Source: Variovorax sp. S12S4 (GTDB lineage Bacteria > Pseudomonadota > Gammaproteobacteria > Burkholderiales > Burkholderiaceae_C). Taken from it: 64,000 nt of DNA. The stretch is from assembly GCF_023195515.1 (NCBI RefSeq), contig NZ_JALPKR020000002.1, forward strand, positions 620,001 through 684,000. The letters are read 5' to 3'. Shown in pieces: positions 9,783 to 17,590 of this stretch (positions are counted from its first letter, which is position 1; each line of letters starts with the position of its first letter). A model generated the notes under the pieces. The model saw nothing but the letters and a program-made list of their open reading frames with translations. It was not told the origin of the DNA and made no database searches. The translations under genes were made by a program, and so were the position numbers.

Positions 9783-11792
9783 TCAGCGCTGCTTTGCGCC
9801 CTTCGCCTTGGCCGCTCCGGCGGCTGCGCCGGAGCCGGGCTTGTTGGCCTGCGACAGCACGCCCTTGCAGTCCGCATCTTCGCCCGGCCCGGTCTCGATG
9901 GTCGCCGCCAGCGCCAGCAGCGGATTGAGCGCGCCCAGCACCAATGCGGCCAGGCCGCGCTCCGCCAGCGGAACCACCTGAACCCCGCCGGAAGGCGAAC
10001 CGAAGGTGCCGCCGATGACCAGCGGCGTGCGCAGCGAGAGGAAGCTCGCGTCCTTGGGCTCGGGCCGCACCACGAAGTCGAGCTTCTCGGTGGCAAGATT
10101 GGCGTGGCCGGTGGCATAGAAAACGGTGTCGGCCGTGTCGAGCACCACGCTGCGGCTGGTCATGAGGCCCTTGTTGACGTCGAACGCCATCGCGGCGCAG
10201 CGCAGCTCGACGTTCTGGTCGCCGCGCAGCAGGAACTTGATGATCTCGGCGCCGTCCAGGCCCATGAACTCGAGCAGCAAATTGCTGAAGCGGCCCCGTC
10301 CGGTGAGGGCCGCCACGTCGCCCGAGGCGCCGCCGAGCCAGCTGGCCACCGAGTTGCCCCGCCCCGAAAGGTTGATCCGGCCATCGAGCCGGCTGAAGCT
10401 GCTGCGCATGGTCTCGATCTTCGGCACCACGCGATTGAGCTGCATGTTGCGCAGGTCGAGCGAGGCGCGAATGTCCGCCGGGTTCTGGGTAGCGTCTATG
10501 CGGATGGCGCCGGCCAGCTTGCCGCTGGCCACGCCCAGGTCAAGCGGGTCGAGGGCGAGCACGCCCTCGGTCAGCTTGACCTGCACGCTGCCGCGGTCGA
10601 GCGGCACGTCGCGCACGTTGCGGATGCGATCGGCGGTGTATTTGACGTCGGCGTTCATTGCGCGCAGGCGGTCGAAGTCGAGCGTGGCGGTGGGCAGCAC
10701 CTTGTCGCCCGCCGCCCGCTTGGCCTGCTTGATCGTGGGCGGCGGCGCCACGCCTTCGACCGCCTTGGCCGAGCGCTCAGTGGGCGGCAAGCCGATGAGG
10801 GGGCCCAGGTCGTCCATGTCCATCAGGCGCGAGCGCAACTCGCCCGCGAGGCGCGGCAGCTTTCCGGCCTGGTCGAAACGCATGTCGCCCGCAATGTCGG
10901 AAAGGCCGAGCCTGCCCTTGAGCCCTGCCACTTCCCACAGCTTGGCGCGCTTGCGCAGGTCGCCGCTCAGCGCATAGGGCGAGGTCTCAGGCAGCGCGAT
11001 GCCAAGCAGCGGAAACAGGGCACCGAGCGTCTGGCCCTTGAGTTCGAACTTCGCGTCGATGCCGTCGAGATCGGCGAAGTCGGTCACGGTGCCTTCGGCC
11101 TTGAAGCGGGTCTGCCCCGCCGCGGCATCGATCTCCATCGGAAACGGTTCCTGGCCGGCCGACTTGAGTTGCAGCACGTTGCCGGTGCGCCCCTCGGCCG
11201 TGAGCGGCTGGCCCTTGTAGCGGCCCTTGATGCGGTAGCTGAGCGGCAGCGTGCCGCGGCCCGTGTCGTAGCTCACGTCGGCGTGCAGATCGACGCCCAG
11301 GTGCGTGGCCAGGAAATCGATCGTGCCGTTGTCGACCTGCATCAGGCCGATGACGGGCACGGTTCCGGGATCCGAGGTGTCCTTGCCGAGCGCCCATGTG
11401 CGGCGCCCGTCGGGTTCCATCTGGAGCCCCAGCGTCGGCGAGAACAATGCCAGGCGCGGAATCACGATCTTCTGCGTGAGCAGAGGCCACAGCCGTATGT
11501 CGAACTCGGCGCGCTCGGCCTTCACCAGGTAGGGATCGCGGGCCCATGGAGGGTTGGCAAACTCGATGCCGTCGAACTTCACGGTGGCGCCGCGCAGGCC
11601 CACGCCCACATCGAGCCGCCGGGTGATCTCGAACTTGCGCCCGGTTTTTTCGCTGACGTAGCGGTTGATCGGCTCGCGCAATGTGTCCCACGGAAAGAAC
11701 GCGACCACCACCGCCAGCGCAGCCAACAGCAGCACGAAAGCCGCAAGCAGCTTGAGCCAGAGTGGCCGGTCGCGAAGGACGTTCGTTGCCAT
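9783..11792 (-). CDS. AsmA family protein
   Basis: The 669-residue protein starts with one membrane segment (about residues 14-33, KLLAAFVLLLAALAVVVAFF) followed by a long periplasmic beta-rich region. The AsmA-type N-terminus WDTLREPINRYVSEKTGRKFEI and a C-terminal AsmA_2-like segment (LDLRNMQLNRVVPKIE) are visible. AsmA relatives help move phospholipid to, or assemble, the outer membrane. I chose ATG 11792 because the extra 22 residues upstream do not fit the family. It is convergent with the thiF-like gene and divergent from the receiver gene. Confidence 0.88.
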   Translation of the reverse strand: MATNVLRDRPLWLKLLAAFVLLLAALAVVVAFFPWDTLREPINRYVSEKTGRKFEITRRLDVGVGLRGATVKFDGIEFANPPWARDPYLVKAERAEFDIRLWPLLTQKIVIPRLALFSPTLGLQMEPDGRRTWALGKDTSDPGTVPVIGLMQVDNGTIDFLATHLGVDLHADVSYDTGRGTLPLSYRIKGRYKGQPLTAEGRTGNVLQLKSAGQEPFPMEIDAAAGQTRFKAEGTVTDFADLDGIDAKFELKGQTLGALFPLLGIALPETSPYALSGDLRKRAKLWEVAGLKGRLGLSDIAGDMRFDQAGKLPRLAGELRSRLMDMDDLGPLIGLPPTERSAKAVEGVAPPPTIKQAKRAAGDKVLPTATLDFDRLRAMNADVKYTADRIRNVRDVPLDRGSVQVKLTEGVLALDPLDLGVASGKLAGAIRIDATQNPADIRASLDLRNMQLNRVVPKIETMRSSFSRLDGRINLSGRGNSVASWLGGASGDVAALTGRGRFSNLLLEFMGLDGAEIIKFLLRGDQNVELRCAAMAFDVNKGLMTSRSVVLDTADTVFYATGHANLATEKLDFVVRPEPKDASFLSLRTPLVIGGTFGSPSGGVQVVPLAERGLAALVLGALNPLLALAATIETGPGEDADCKGVLSQANKPGSGAAAGAAKAKGAKQR

Positions 11793-12023
11793 GGTGTCTG
11801 GATATACCTGCCCCTCGACGGCCCGGGTCGGCAATGAACCGCAAAAACCGTGCGGCATTGCCTACGGAAGGGCGCGGCGAGCCCGACTCGTCAGAACCCG
11901 CCTACAACACCCATCCTCCGAACCCTGCATGATGCGTGGCGGCGACGCCTCAATCTTCGATGCGCAGGCAATCGCCAGCAGGGGCGGTCGCGACACCTGC
12001 CAACAGAGGAAGCGCGGTTCGGC

Positions 12024-12428
12024 ATGGATACCAGATTGCAGACATACATCGTCGAAGACAACCTCACGATCCGTGAAAACCTCATCGGTACCCTGGAAGA
12101 ACTCACCTGCACGACGGTCGTCGGCTTTGCCGAAACCGAAGCGCACGCGCGCCAATGGCTGCAGGACCACAGCGACGAGTGGGACCTTGCGGTGGTCGAT
12201 CTTTTTCTCAAGCAGGGAAGCGGCCTGGGCGTGCTCCAGGCCTGCACGTCGCGCCGGCCGAACCAGAAGGTGGTGGTGCTCAGCAACTACGCAACGCCCG
12301 ACATCCGGCGGCGCTGCGCCGAATTCGGAGTGGATGCGGTGTTTGACAAGTCGAACGAGATCGACGCGCTGGTCGACTTCTGCATCCTGGAGGCGGTGGC
12401 TCATCGCCCCGCCACCGGCACAAAATGA
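12024..12428 (+). CDS. Receiver-only response regulator
   Basis: The 134-residue protein is a single receiver domain with no output domain. The acidic pocket is Glu11-Asp12 (YIVEDN), the phosphoacceptor is Asp59 (VVDLFLKQGSGL), the switch residue is in VVVLSNYATP, and the lysine is in FDKSNEIDAL. ATG 12024 follows AGGAAG, and the upstream extension to 11850 is not domain-like. It converges on a NarL-type regulator, and a CHASE3 kinase is nearby, so it may act in that relay. The true partner is not shown by sequence. Confidence 0.9.
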   Translation: MDTRLQTYIVEDNLTIRENLIGTLEELTCTTVVGFAETEAHARQWLQDHSDEWDLAVVDLFLKQGSGLGVLQACTSRRPNQKVVVLSNYATPDIRRRCAEFGVDAVFDKSNEIDALVDFCILEAVAHRPATGTK

Positions 12429-12470
12429 AAAAGAGGCCGAAGAAGCCGCGCCGGACCTCTTCGCCTCCTT
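12428..12470. terminator. Candidate bidirectional terminator between convergent regulators
   Basis: GAGGCCGAAGAAG (12433-12445) pairs imperfectly with CCTCTTCGCCTC (12456-12467). A run of five A at 12428-12432 becomes a U tract for minus-strand transcripts, and a T-rich stretch (CCTTCTTC) follows on plus. It lies in the 67-base gap between the receiver gene and the NarL-type gene, so it could stop transcription from both sides. Confidence 0.45.
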
Positions 12471-12495
12471 CTTCAGCCGCCGGCCGGTTCTTTTC

Positions 12496-13128
12496 TCAAT
12501 CGATCAGCTTGTTCTTCAGCGCGTAGTACGTGAGGTCGCTGTTGGAAGACAGGTTCATCTTCTCCATGAGGCGCGTGCGGTAAGTGCTCACGGTCTTGAC
12601 CGACAGCGACAGCGTCTTGGCGATGTCGCCCGCGGTCTCGCCCTTGGCAAGCTTCAGGAACACCTGGAATTCGCGCTCCGAGAGCTGCTCGTGCGGCGCG
12701 GCGTCGTCCTTGCGGTCGAGCTGGCGGGCGAGCAGTTCCGCCACGGCCGGGGTGATGTAGCGGCGGCCCAGCGAGATGGTGCGGATCGCGTTGACGATCT
12801 CCATCGGATCGCACTCCTTGTTGAGATACCCGCTCGCGCCCTGGCGGATGAGGTTCATCGCGTAGTGCTCTTCGGGGTAGCCGCTGAGGATGAGAATTCC
12901 CACGTCCGGCGCCTTGGCGCGGATCATGGCAAGCGCGTCGATACCGCTTTGCCCGGGCATCGAAAGGTCCATCACCAGCACGTCGAGTTCGGTGGTGCGC
13001 ACCAGCTCGATGGCCTCGCGCCCGCTGGCAGCCTCGCCGGCCACGCGCAAGTCGACGTGTTCGGAGAAGAACTGCCGCAGGCCCGAACGCACGATAGCGT
13101 GGTCGTCCACAATTCCAATTTTGATCAT
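12496..13128 (-). CDS. NarL/FixJ-family response regulator
   Basis: The 210-residue protein has a receiver domain (residues 1-120) with Asp8-Asp9 and phosphoacceptor Asp54 (VMDLSMPGQSG), then a LuxR-type helix-turn-helix (about 147-205) with LSEREFQVFLKLAKGETAGDIAKTL and VKTVSTYRTRLMEKM. It is a DNA-binding regulator. It is transcribed divergently from the CHASE3 sensor kinase across a 107-base gap, the usual arrangement of a cognate pair. The DNA targets are unknown; nearby stress genes are candidates by position only. Confidence 0.94.
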   Translation of the reverse strand: MIKIGIVDDHAIVRSGLRQFFSEHVDLRVAGEAASGREAIELVRTTELDVLVMDLSMPGQSGIDALAMIRAKAPDVGILILSGYPEEHYAMNLIRQGASGYLNKECDPMEIVNAIRTISLGRRYITPAVAELLARQLDRKDDAAPHEQLSEREFQVFLKLAKGETAGDIAKTLSLSVKTVSTYRTRLMEKMNLSSNSDLTYYALKNKLID

Positions 13129-13150
13129 CTGTTACTTTCTTCGTTGTGTC

Positions 13151-13220
13151 GCGGCCCAGGAGGCCGCAACATGCCGATCCCCTGGTTGTTATCAATTATT
13201 CACGAACTTGTGCTGAAAGC
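13151..13220. promoter_or_regulatory. Divergent promoter region between NarL regulator and CHASE3 kinase
   Basis: This stretch holds a 6-bp hairpin, GCGGCC at 13151-13156 with GGCCGC at 13162-13167, and then the most AT-rich patch nearby (TTGTTATCAATTATTCACG from about 13186). The gap must carry start signals for both flanking genes. I could not define clear -35 and -10 boxes. Confidence 0.35.
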
Positions 13221-13235
13221 ACCTTTGAAAGTTTC

Positions 13236-14579
13236 ATGCACTGGCTAGCTCCTCCAAAAATGGCCGTGAGCCTACTGCTCGCGGCACTGGCTGCGCTGGC
13301 CCTCGTCGGTATCAACGAGGCCGGCTATCGCCAATCGACCCAGGCCCTGGCGAACATCGACGAGGCGCAAAGGGTTCGCGCCACGGTCAACCTGATCCTG
13401 CAGAGCATGCTCGATGCCGAAACCGGACAGCGAGGCTACCTCCTGACCGGCGAAACCAGCTACCGGCAACCCTACGACATGGCCGTCAAGCAGGTCGATG
13501 GATACCTTGCCACACTGCGCCAACTTTACGCCGAACGGCCGGCAGAGCGTACCCAATTGGCGGAGCTCTCCAAGCACGTGCTGCGCAAGATAGCCGAAAT
13601 GGACATGAGCGTGCGCCTGCGGCAGGACGGCAAGGAGGATGCCTGGAAGTTCGTCATCACCACCGACGTGGGGCGCGAGGAAATGGACGCCATCCGCAAG
13701 AGTGCCCACGACCTGGTGGCGGCCAGCAACAAGACCCTGCAGGAAAGCCAGCTGCAGGTGAAGAAGTCGCTGCGGCTTGCGCGAATCGGCACCGCCATCG
13801 TGGCGCTCGCCGCCCTCATCGCGTTCTTCCTGTACCTGCGGCAGACGCATGCATTGCGCTCCATCGGCGAGCGCCAGCAGGAAACGCTTCAGCGCGAGCG
13901 CAACGCACTCGAAGACGAGGTGCGCGAACGCACGGCCTCGCTGGCCGAACTGGCCACCCACCTGCAGGACGTGCGTGAAACCGAGCGCGGCTATCTCGCA
14001 CGCGAGCTGCACGACGAGCTCGGCTCGCTGCTGACGGCGGCCAAGCTGGACGTCGCCCGCCTCAAGTCGAGGCTGCTGGAGGCACCGGACGCCACCCAGC
14101 GGCTGCAGCACCTGACCGAGCTGCTCAACAGCGGCATTGCGCTGAAGCGCCGCATCATCGAGGACCTCCGGCCGTCGTCGCTGTCGAACCTCGGGCTGGT
14201 GGCGTCGCTGGAAATCCTCGGGCGCGAATTCGCCGAGCGCTCGGGCATCCAGGTGCAGATGGCGCTGGAGCCCGTGACCATGGACGAGTCGCGCCAGCTC
14301 ACCATCTACCGCATGGTGCAGGAGAGCCTCACCAACATCGGCAAGTACGCCGAAGCCAGCGAGGCGACGATCGTGCTGAAGAACTACGAGAACCACGTGA
14401 TCGTGGAAGTTGCCGACAACGGCAAGGGCTTCGACCCGCAACGCATCCACCCTTCGACGCATGGCCTCGCGGGCATGCGGCACCGGGTGGAAGCCGCACG
14501 CGGCAAGCTCACCATCTCTTCCACGCCGGGCCGGGGCACGCGCCTGAGTGCGATGTTGCCGGTGGTCAAGCCGCGCTGA
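13236..14579 (+). CDS. CHASE3-domain sensor histidine kinase (HisKA_3/NarX type)
   Basis: The 447-residue kinase has a first membrane helix (about residues 9-27), a CHASE3-like helical sensor containing LQSMLDAETGQRGYLLTGETSYRQPY, a second membrane helix (LARIGTAIVALAALIAFFLYL), a coiled coil, and a HisKA_3 core with His259 in YLARELHDELGSL. The HATPase domain shows VEVADNGKGFDP and HGLAGMRHRV. ATG 13236 puts the first helix at the N-terminus; an in-frame start at 13146 would add a stretch with no family likeness. It is divergent from its likely NarL-type partner. Confidence 0.92.
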   Translation: MHWLAPPKMAVSLLLAALAALALVGINEAGYRQSTQALANIDEAQRVRATVNLILQSMLDAETGQRGYLLTGETSYRQPYDMAVKQVDGYLATLRQLYAERPAERTQLAELSKHVLRKIAEMDMSVRLRQDGKEDAWKFVITTDVGREEMDAIRKSAHDLVAASNKTLQESQLQVKKSLRLARIGTAIVALAALIAFFLYLRQTHALRSIGERQQETLQRERNALEDEVRERTASLAELATHLQDVRETERGYLARELHDELGSLLTAAKLDVARLKSRLLEAPDATQRLQHLTELLNSGIALKRRIIEDLRPSSLSNLGLVASLEILGREFAERSGIQVQMALEPVTMDESRQLTIYRMVQESLTNIGKYAEASEATIVLKNYENHVIVEVADNGKGFDPQRIHPSTHGLAGMRHRVEAARGKLTISSTPGRGTRLSAMLPVVKPR

Positions 14580-14639
14580 GGCACGGCCGGTTGCGCGGCC
14601 GGCGCAGCCGCAGGTGCGCATGAACGGCCTGCGCGCGAA

Positions 14640-14668
14640 GGGGAACTCGGTCGTCTCCTACGTTCCCC
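14640..14668. promoter_or_regulatory. Inverted repeat upstream of the DUF1328 gene
   Basis: GGGGAAC at 14640-14646 and GTTCCCC at 14662-14668 form a perfect 7-bp inverted repeat with a 15-base centre. It lies in the 207-base gap between the kinase and the small stress genes, about 120 bases before the DUF1328 start. It may be an operator or part of a promoter for the downstream set. No known site was matched with confidence. Confidence 0.35.
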
Positions 14669-14786
14669 GCGCCCAGCCGCTGACAGGGCCTTGCAGGGGC
14701 GCCACTTAAGGTTGCTCCTGTGCCGTTCATTTCATCTTTTGAACGCGCAGTCCCACAACAACGAGCGAAGTCTCGAAGGAGTCCAC

Positions 14787-14951
14787 ATGTTGCATTACAC
14801 GGTGGTGTTTCTGGTCATTGCGCTGATTGCCGCTGTGTTCGGCTTCGGCGGCATTGCCGCCAGCGCGGTAGGAATCGCAAAGATCCTTTTCGTGATCTTC
14901 GCCGTACTTGCCATTGCCAGTTTCCTGGCCGGCTTGCTACGACGCAAGTAG
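14787..14951 (+). CDS. DUF1328 small membrane protein
   Basis: The 54-residue protein is almost entirely hydrophobic, with two membrane helices ([19 protein letters not shown] and the following [21 protein letters not shown]) and a short RRK tail. This matches the DUF1328/YtjA family of tiny inner-membrane proteins. The start at 14787 has GAAGGAG seven bases upstream; the longer in-frame start at 14691 has none. It opens a run of five small genes on plus. Family members are often stress-induced, but their function is unknown. Confidence 0.9.
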   Translation: MLHYTVVFLVIALIAAVFGFGGIAASAVGIAKILFVIFAVLAIASFLAGLLRRK

Positions 14952-15005
14952 CGTAGTTACGATCAACAGGCTCCCGCAATTCATCTCCCCGGAAAGGAAA
15001 TTCTC

Positions 15006-15383
15006 ATGAACACGACGACCAAGACTCCCTCGCAACTCGCCGACGACGCACGCCAGACCGCCAACGAGGCTGTCGAGTCGACCCGCGCCTACGCACAGAA
15101 CGCGGTGAATGCGGCCGGCGAGAAGGTCCGCGAGCTGCGCCGCGACGCAGAACCGGCGGTAGAACAGCTGGCAGCGCGCGTGCAGCAGGCCGTGCAGCGC
15201 GGCCTGGACGCAGCCTCGACCACCAGCGCTCGCGCACAGCGCCGCCTGGAGCAGGCAGCTGACGTCACCGGCCGCTACATCTCCGACCAGCCCGTGCGCT
15301 CGGTGCTGATTGCCGCCGCAGCGGGTGCAGCCATCACCGCGCTCATCGTGCTGGCCAGCCGCAGCCGCCGGGACGAATACTGA
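15006..15383 (+). CDS. YqjD/ElaB-like (DUF883) protein
   Basis: The 125-residue protein has a long Ala/Glu/Arg-rich amphipathic helix (residues 5-90) and one C-terminal membrane helix (SVLIAAAAGAAITALIVLAS) ended by a basic RSRRDEY tail. This is the layout of E. coli YqjD, a C-tail-anchored inner-membrane protein linked to ribosomes in stationary phase. The motif GRYISDQPVRSVLIAAAAG is typical. AAGGAAA precedes the ATG. The YqjE-like gene follows 35 bases downstream. Confidence 0.9.
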   Translation: MNTTTKTPSQLADDARQTANEAVESTRAYAQNAVNAAGEKVRELRRDAEPAVEQLAARVQQAVQRGLDAASTTSARAQRRLEQAADVTGRYISDQPVRSVLIAAAAGAAITALIVLASRSRRDEY

Positions 15384-15418
15384 TCCGCTGACGCCCCGTT
15401 CCACCGATTCCGCGCACC

Positions 15419-15802
15419 ATGCTTCATCCGATTTTTTCCACGGTGCTCGGGCATCCGGAACTCATCGCCGAACACGCCGCCAATTACGCCGCTCTCGTGA
15501 GGCAAGAGGCCTCCGAGGCGGGACGCGGGCTCGTCGCCCGCATTGTTGCGGGCGTGGTCGCGGCCGCGAGCGCCATGCTTGCGCTCGGGCTCATCGGGGT
15601 TGCGGTGTTGATGGGCGTGCTGCATGGCAGCTTCCATTGGGTGCTGGTGGCGGTGCCCGGCGTTGCGCTGGTGATTGCCGGCATTTGCGCCTGGGTGGCA
15701 AGCCGTCCGTTCCCGGGCTACGCGTTCGACGATCTTCGCGCCCAGGTCGACGCAGACCTGCAGGCGTTGCATGAAGCAGGAGCCCGCCATGACCGGCACT
15801 GA
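15419..15802 (+). CDS. YqjE-like / phage-holin-family membrane protein
   Basis: The 127-residue protein has an amphipathic N-terminus followed by two membrane helices (ARIVAGVVAAASAMLALGLIGVAVL and HWVLVAVPGVALVIAGICAWV). The pattern and position after a YqjD-like gene match the YqjE/holin superfamily III type. The name does not imply lysis. Its last 14 bases overlap the next gene. It is probably an envelope stress protein working with its YqjD-like neighbour. Confidence 0.82.
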   Translation: MLHPIFSTVLGHPELIAEHAANYAALVRQEASEAGRGLVARIVAGVVAAASAMLALGLIGVAVLMGVLHGSFHWVLVAVPGVALVIAGICAWVASRPFPGYAFDDLRAQVDADLQALHEAGARHDRH

Positions 15803-16283
15803 CCGCAGTTCACTCACGCCGCAGGAGCGCCTTGCGCTTTCGCGCCGTGCACTCGTGCGGCATCTGAACGGCGAAGACGACGAGCCGCGCGACAGCCGCT
15901 ACGGCAGGCGGTACGCGGCGCAGGAAGATCATCCGGAGATGTACGCCTCAGACGGCGCGCAGCAAGAGGCGCCGCCTCGCAGCAGCCGCCATCGGTGGAC
16001 GTCGATGGCGCGCAGCATGACCGAGCGCTGGTGGCGCCGGCACCCCGCCCATGCGGTGGGCCAGCTCGCACGCCCCTTGCTCGAACACTATGCGCGCAAG
16101 GAGCCGGCCAAGCTCATGGCCATTGCCGCCGCCACGGGCGCCGCCATCGTGCTGGTCAAGCCATGGCGCCTGCTCTCGTTCACGGCGGTGCTGGCGGCGG
16201 TGCTCAAGACATCCGATGTGGCAGACGTCGTCAACACGTTGATGCATCAGAAAAACACCAGCCCACGAAAGGACCCTCCATGA
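15789..16283 (+). CDS. Unknown membrane protein in the yqjD-yqjE cluster
   Basis: I do not recognise this 164-residue protein with confidence. It is hydrophilic and charged over residues 1-75 (many Arg, Glu and Asp), followed by a region with WWRRHPAHAVGQLARPLLEHYARKEPAKLMAIAAATGAAIVLVKPWRLLS, which could form one or two short membrane helices. It occupies the place of yqjK but is longer. The start at 15789 overlaps the preceding gene, and its stop overlaps the next start as ATGA, so it is coupled to both. Confidence 0.75.
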   Translation: MTGTDRSSLTPQERLALSRRALVRHLNGEDDEPRDSRYGRRYAAQEDHPEMYASDGAQQEAPPRSSRHRWTSMARSMTERWWRRHPAHAVGQLARPLLEHYARKEPAKLMAIAAATGAAIVLVKPWRLLSFTAVLAAVLKTSDVADVVNTLMHQKNTSPRKDPP

Positions 16284-16837
16284 ATGCGAACTCCCCGGGT
16301 ACCAACCCGGCAAGGCACGAGCACCTGGTGCTCGACGAAAAAGCCATCGAGGCGGCGGCCAACAGCCTCGACGAAGGCGCGGTCACGCCGAGCTACGGCC
16401 CCTGGCGCGACGATGTCGTGAAGCTGCTGAACGATGCGCTGGCCACCGAACTGGTGTGCGTGCTGCGCTACAAGCGCCACTATTTCACTGCCAGCGGCGT
16501 GTCGTCGCCTGCCATCGCAGAAGAATTCCTGGTGCACGCCAACGAAGAGTCGGCCCACGCCGACCGCATTGCGGAACGCATCGTGCAACTGGGAGGCGAG
16601 CCCGACTTTGCGCCCACCCACCTGCTCGAACGCAGCCACGCCGGCTACGACGAATCGACCGACCTGCAGGCGATGGTGCGCGCCAACCTCGTGGCCGAGC
16701 GCATTGCGGTGGAAACGTACCGGCAGATGATCGCGCTGATCGGCGACAAGGACCCGACCACCCGGCGCATGCTGGAAGACATTCTTTCCGACGAGGAAGA
16801 GCACGCGGACGAGCTCAAGGACTGGCTCGGCCACTGA
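16280..16837 (+). CDS. Ferritin-like / bacterioferritin-family protein
   Basis: The 185-residue protein is a four-helix di-iron protein. Iron ligand motifs are NDALATELVCVLRYKRHYF, ANEESAHADRIAERI (ExxH) and ILSDEEEHADELKDWL (ExxH). The residues before about 40 are extra compared with classic bacterioferritin, which is about 158 residues long. It may store iron or detoxify peroxide. The start is fused as ATGA to the preceding gene, so it belongs to the small-membrane-protein transcript. A strong terminator follows. Confidence 0.87.
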   Translation: MNANSPGTNPARHEHLVLDEKAIEAAANSLDEGAVTPSYGPWRDDVVKLLNDALATELVCVLRYKRHYFTASGVSSPAIAEEFLVHANEESAHADRIAERIVQLGGEPDFAPTHLLERSHAGYDESTDLQAMVRANLVAERIAVETYRQMIALIGDKDPTTRRMLEDILSDEEEHADELKDWLGH

Positions 16838-16866
16838 TCTTCACGGGCCCTCGCGAGGGCTCTGCA

Positions 16867-16898
16867 ACAAAAAGCCCGGACGAGCCGGGCTTTTTGTT
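16867..16898 (+). terminator. Rho-independent terminator after the ferritin-like gene
   Basis: AAAAAGCCCGG at 16869-16879 pairs with CCGGGCTTTTT at 16885-16895, with a five-base loop and a T tail. The A-rich left arm means it can also stop minus-strand transcripts arriving from the BON lipoprotein gene, which ends just beyond it. Confidence 0.9.
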
Positions 16899-16918
16899 TG
16901 GGACGAGGCAGAGCGCGT

Positions 16919-17440
16919 TCAGCTCTTCACTTCAAGCTGGTTGTCCACCGAGGTCACGCCCTGCACGCCCTTGGCGATTTCCTCGGCGCGTGCCTTTGCG
17001 GCGGCGGTGGGCGCGGGCCCCTTCAGGCTCACGGCGCCGGCCTTGGTGTCCACGTCGATCTTGATCGCGCTCAGGTCCGGGTCTTTGGCCAGGCCCGCCG
17101 CGACCGATGCGGTAATGGCGGCATCGTCCACCGTCGCGCTCGCGGCCGTACCGGCTCTCTTTGCGGCATCCGTCATGTTGGCCATGCCGTCCTTCACCTC
17201 GGCAGTGGTGCCGGAGGCATCGATCTTGGCCTTGGCGTCCTTGACGGCCTCGCCTGTCTTGGCCGCGGCAGTCTCCGCCGCCTTCTCGGTCTTTGCAATG
17301 GCGCTGTCGAGCTTCTCGCCCGCGGTGCGGTTGTCCGAGGCGTCGCAAGCGGCGAGCGTCAGTGCCGCGCCCGCCATCAGCAGCACGGCGAGCCATGTGC
17401 GTGGCGACGGCATGGCGAGGGTCTGAACAGTTCTTTTCAT
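16919..17440 (-). CDS. BON-domain lipoprotein
   Basis: The 173-residue protein has a lipoprotein signal ending LTLAAC (Cys near residue 32), a long Ala/Lys-rich helix (residues 40-95), and a C-terminal BON domain (about 100-173) with TASVAAGLAKDPDLSAIKIDVDTKAGAVSLKG and GVTSVDNQLEV. BON domains bind membranes or phospholipids, as in OsmY and DolP. It converges on the stress gene set and may be related in function. It ends at the terminator shared with the ferritin-like gene. Confidence 0.9.
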   Translation of the reverse strand: MKRTVQTLAMPSPRTWLAVLLMAGAALTLAACDASDNRTAGEKLDSAIAKTEKAAETAAAKTGEAVKDAKAKIDASGTTAEVKDGMANMTDAAKRAGTAASATVDDAAITASVAAGLAKDPDLSAIKIDVDTKAGAVSLKGPAPTAAAKARAEEIAKGVQGVTSVDNQLEVKS

Positions 17441-17590
17441 TGGAATCCTCCGTTTCGCTCTGAAGAGCGGGTGACGCGCGCGGGTTGCGCGCAGGGGGTC
17501 CGGACGAGACCGGACCGCCTTCCCAATCTAGCTTTCGGGCCGACGACGCGGGAGTCGTGACCGGCGCGAAACCCTGTAGGACAAGAAGGC

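Noticed and set aside
9489..11837. Long plus-strand ORF opposite the AsmA-family gene
   Set aside because: The translation is low in complexity and lacks any family motif, and the minus-strand protein has a clear signal anchor and AsmA pattern.
14640..14665. EcfG or sigma-E like promoter (GGAAC ... CGTT)
   Set aside because: The spacer is only 14 bases, too short for these sigma factors, and EcfG is chiefly alphaproteobacterial. The motif is better described as an inverted repeat.
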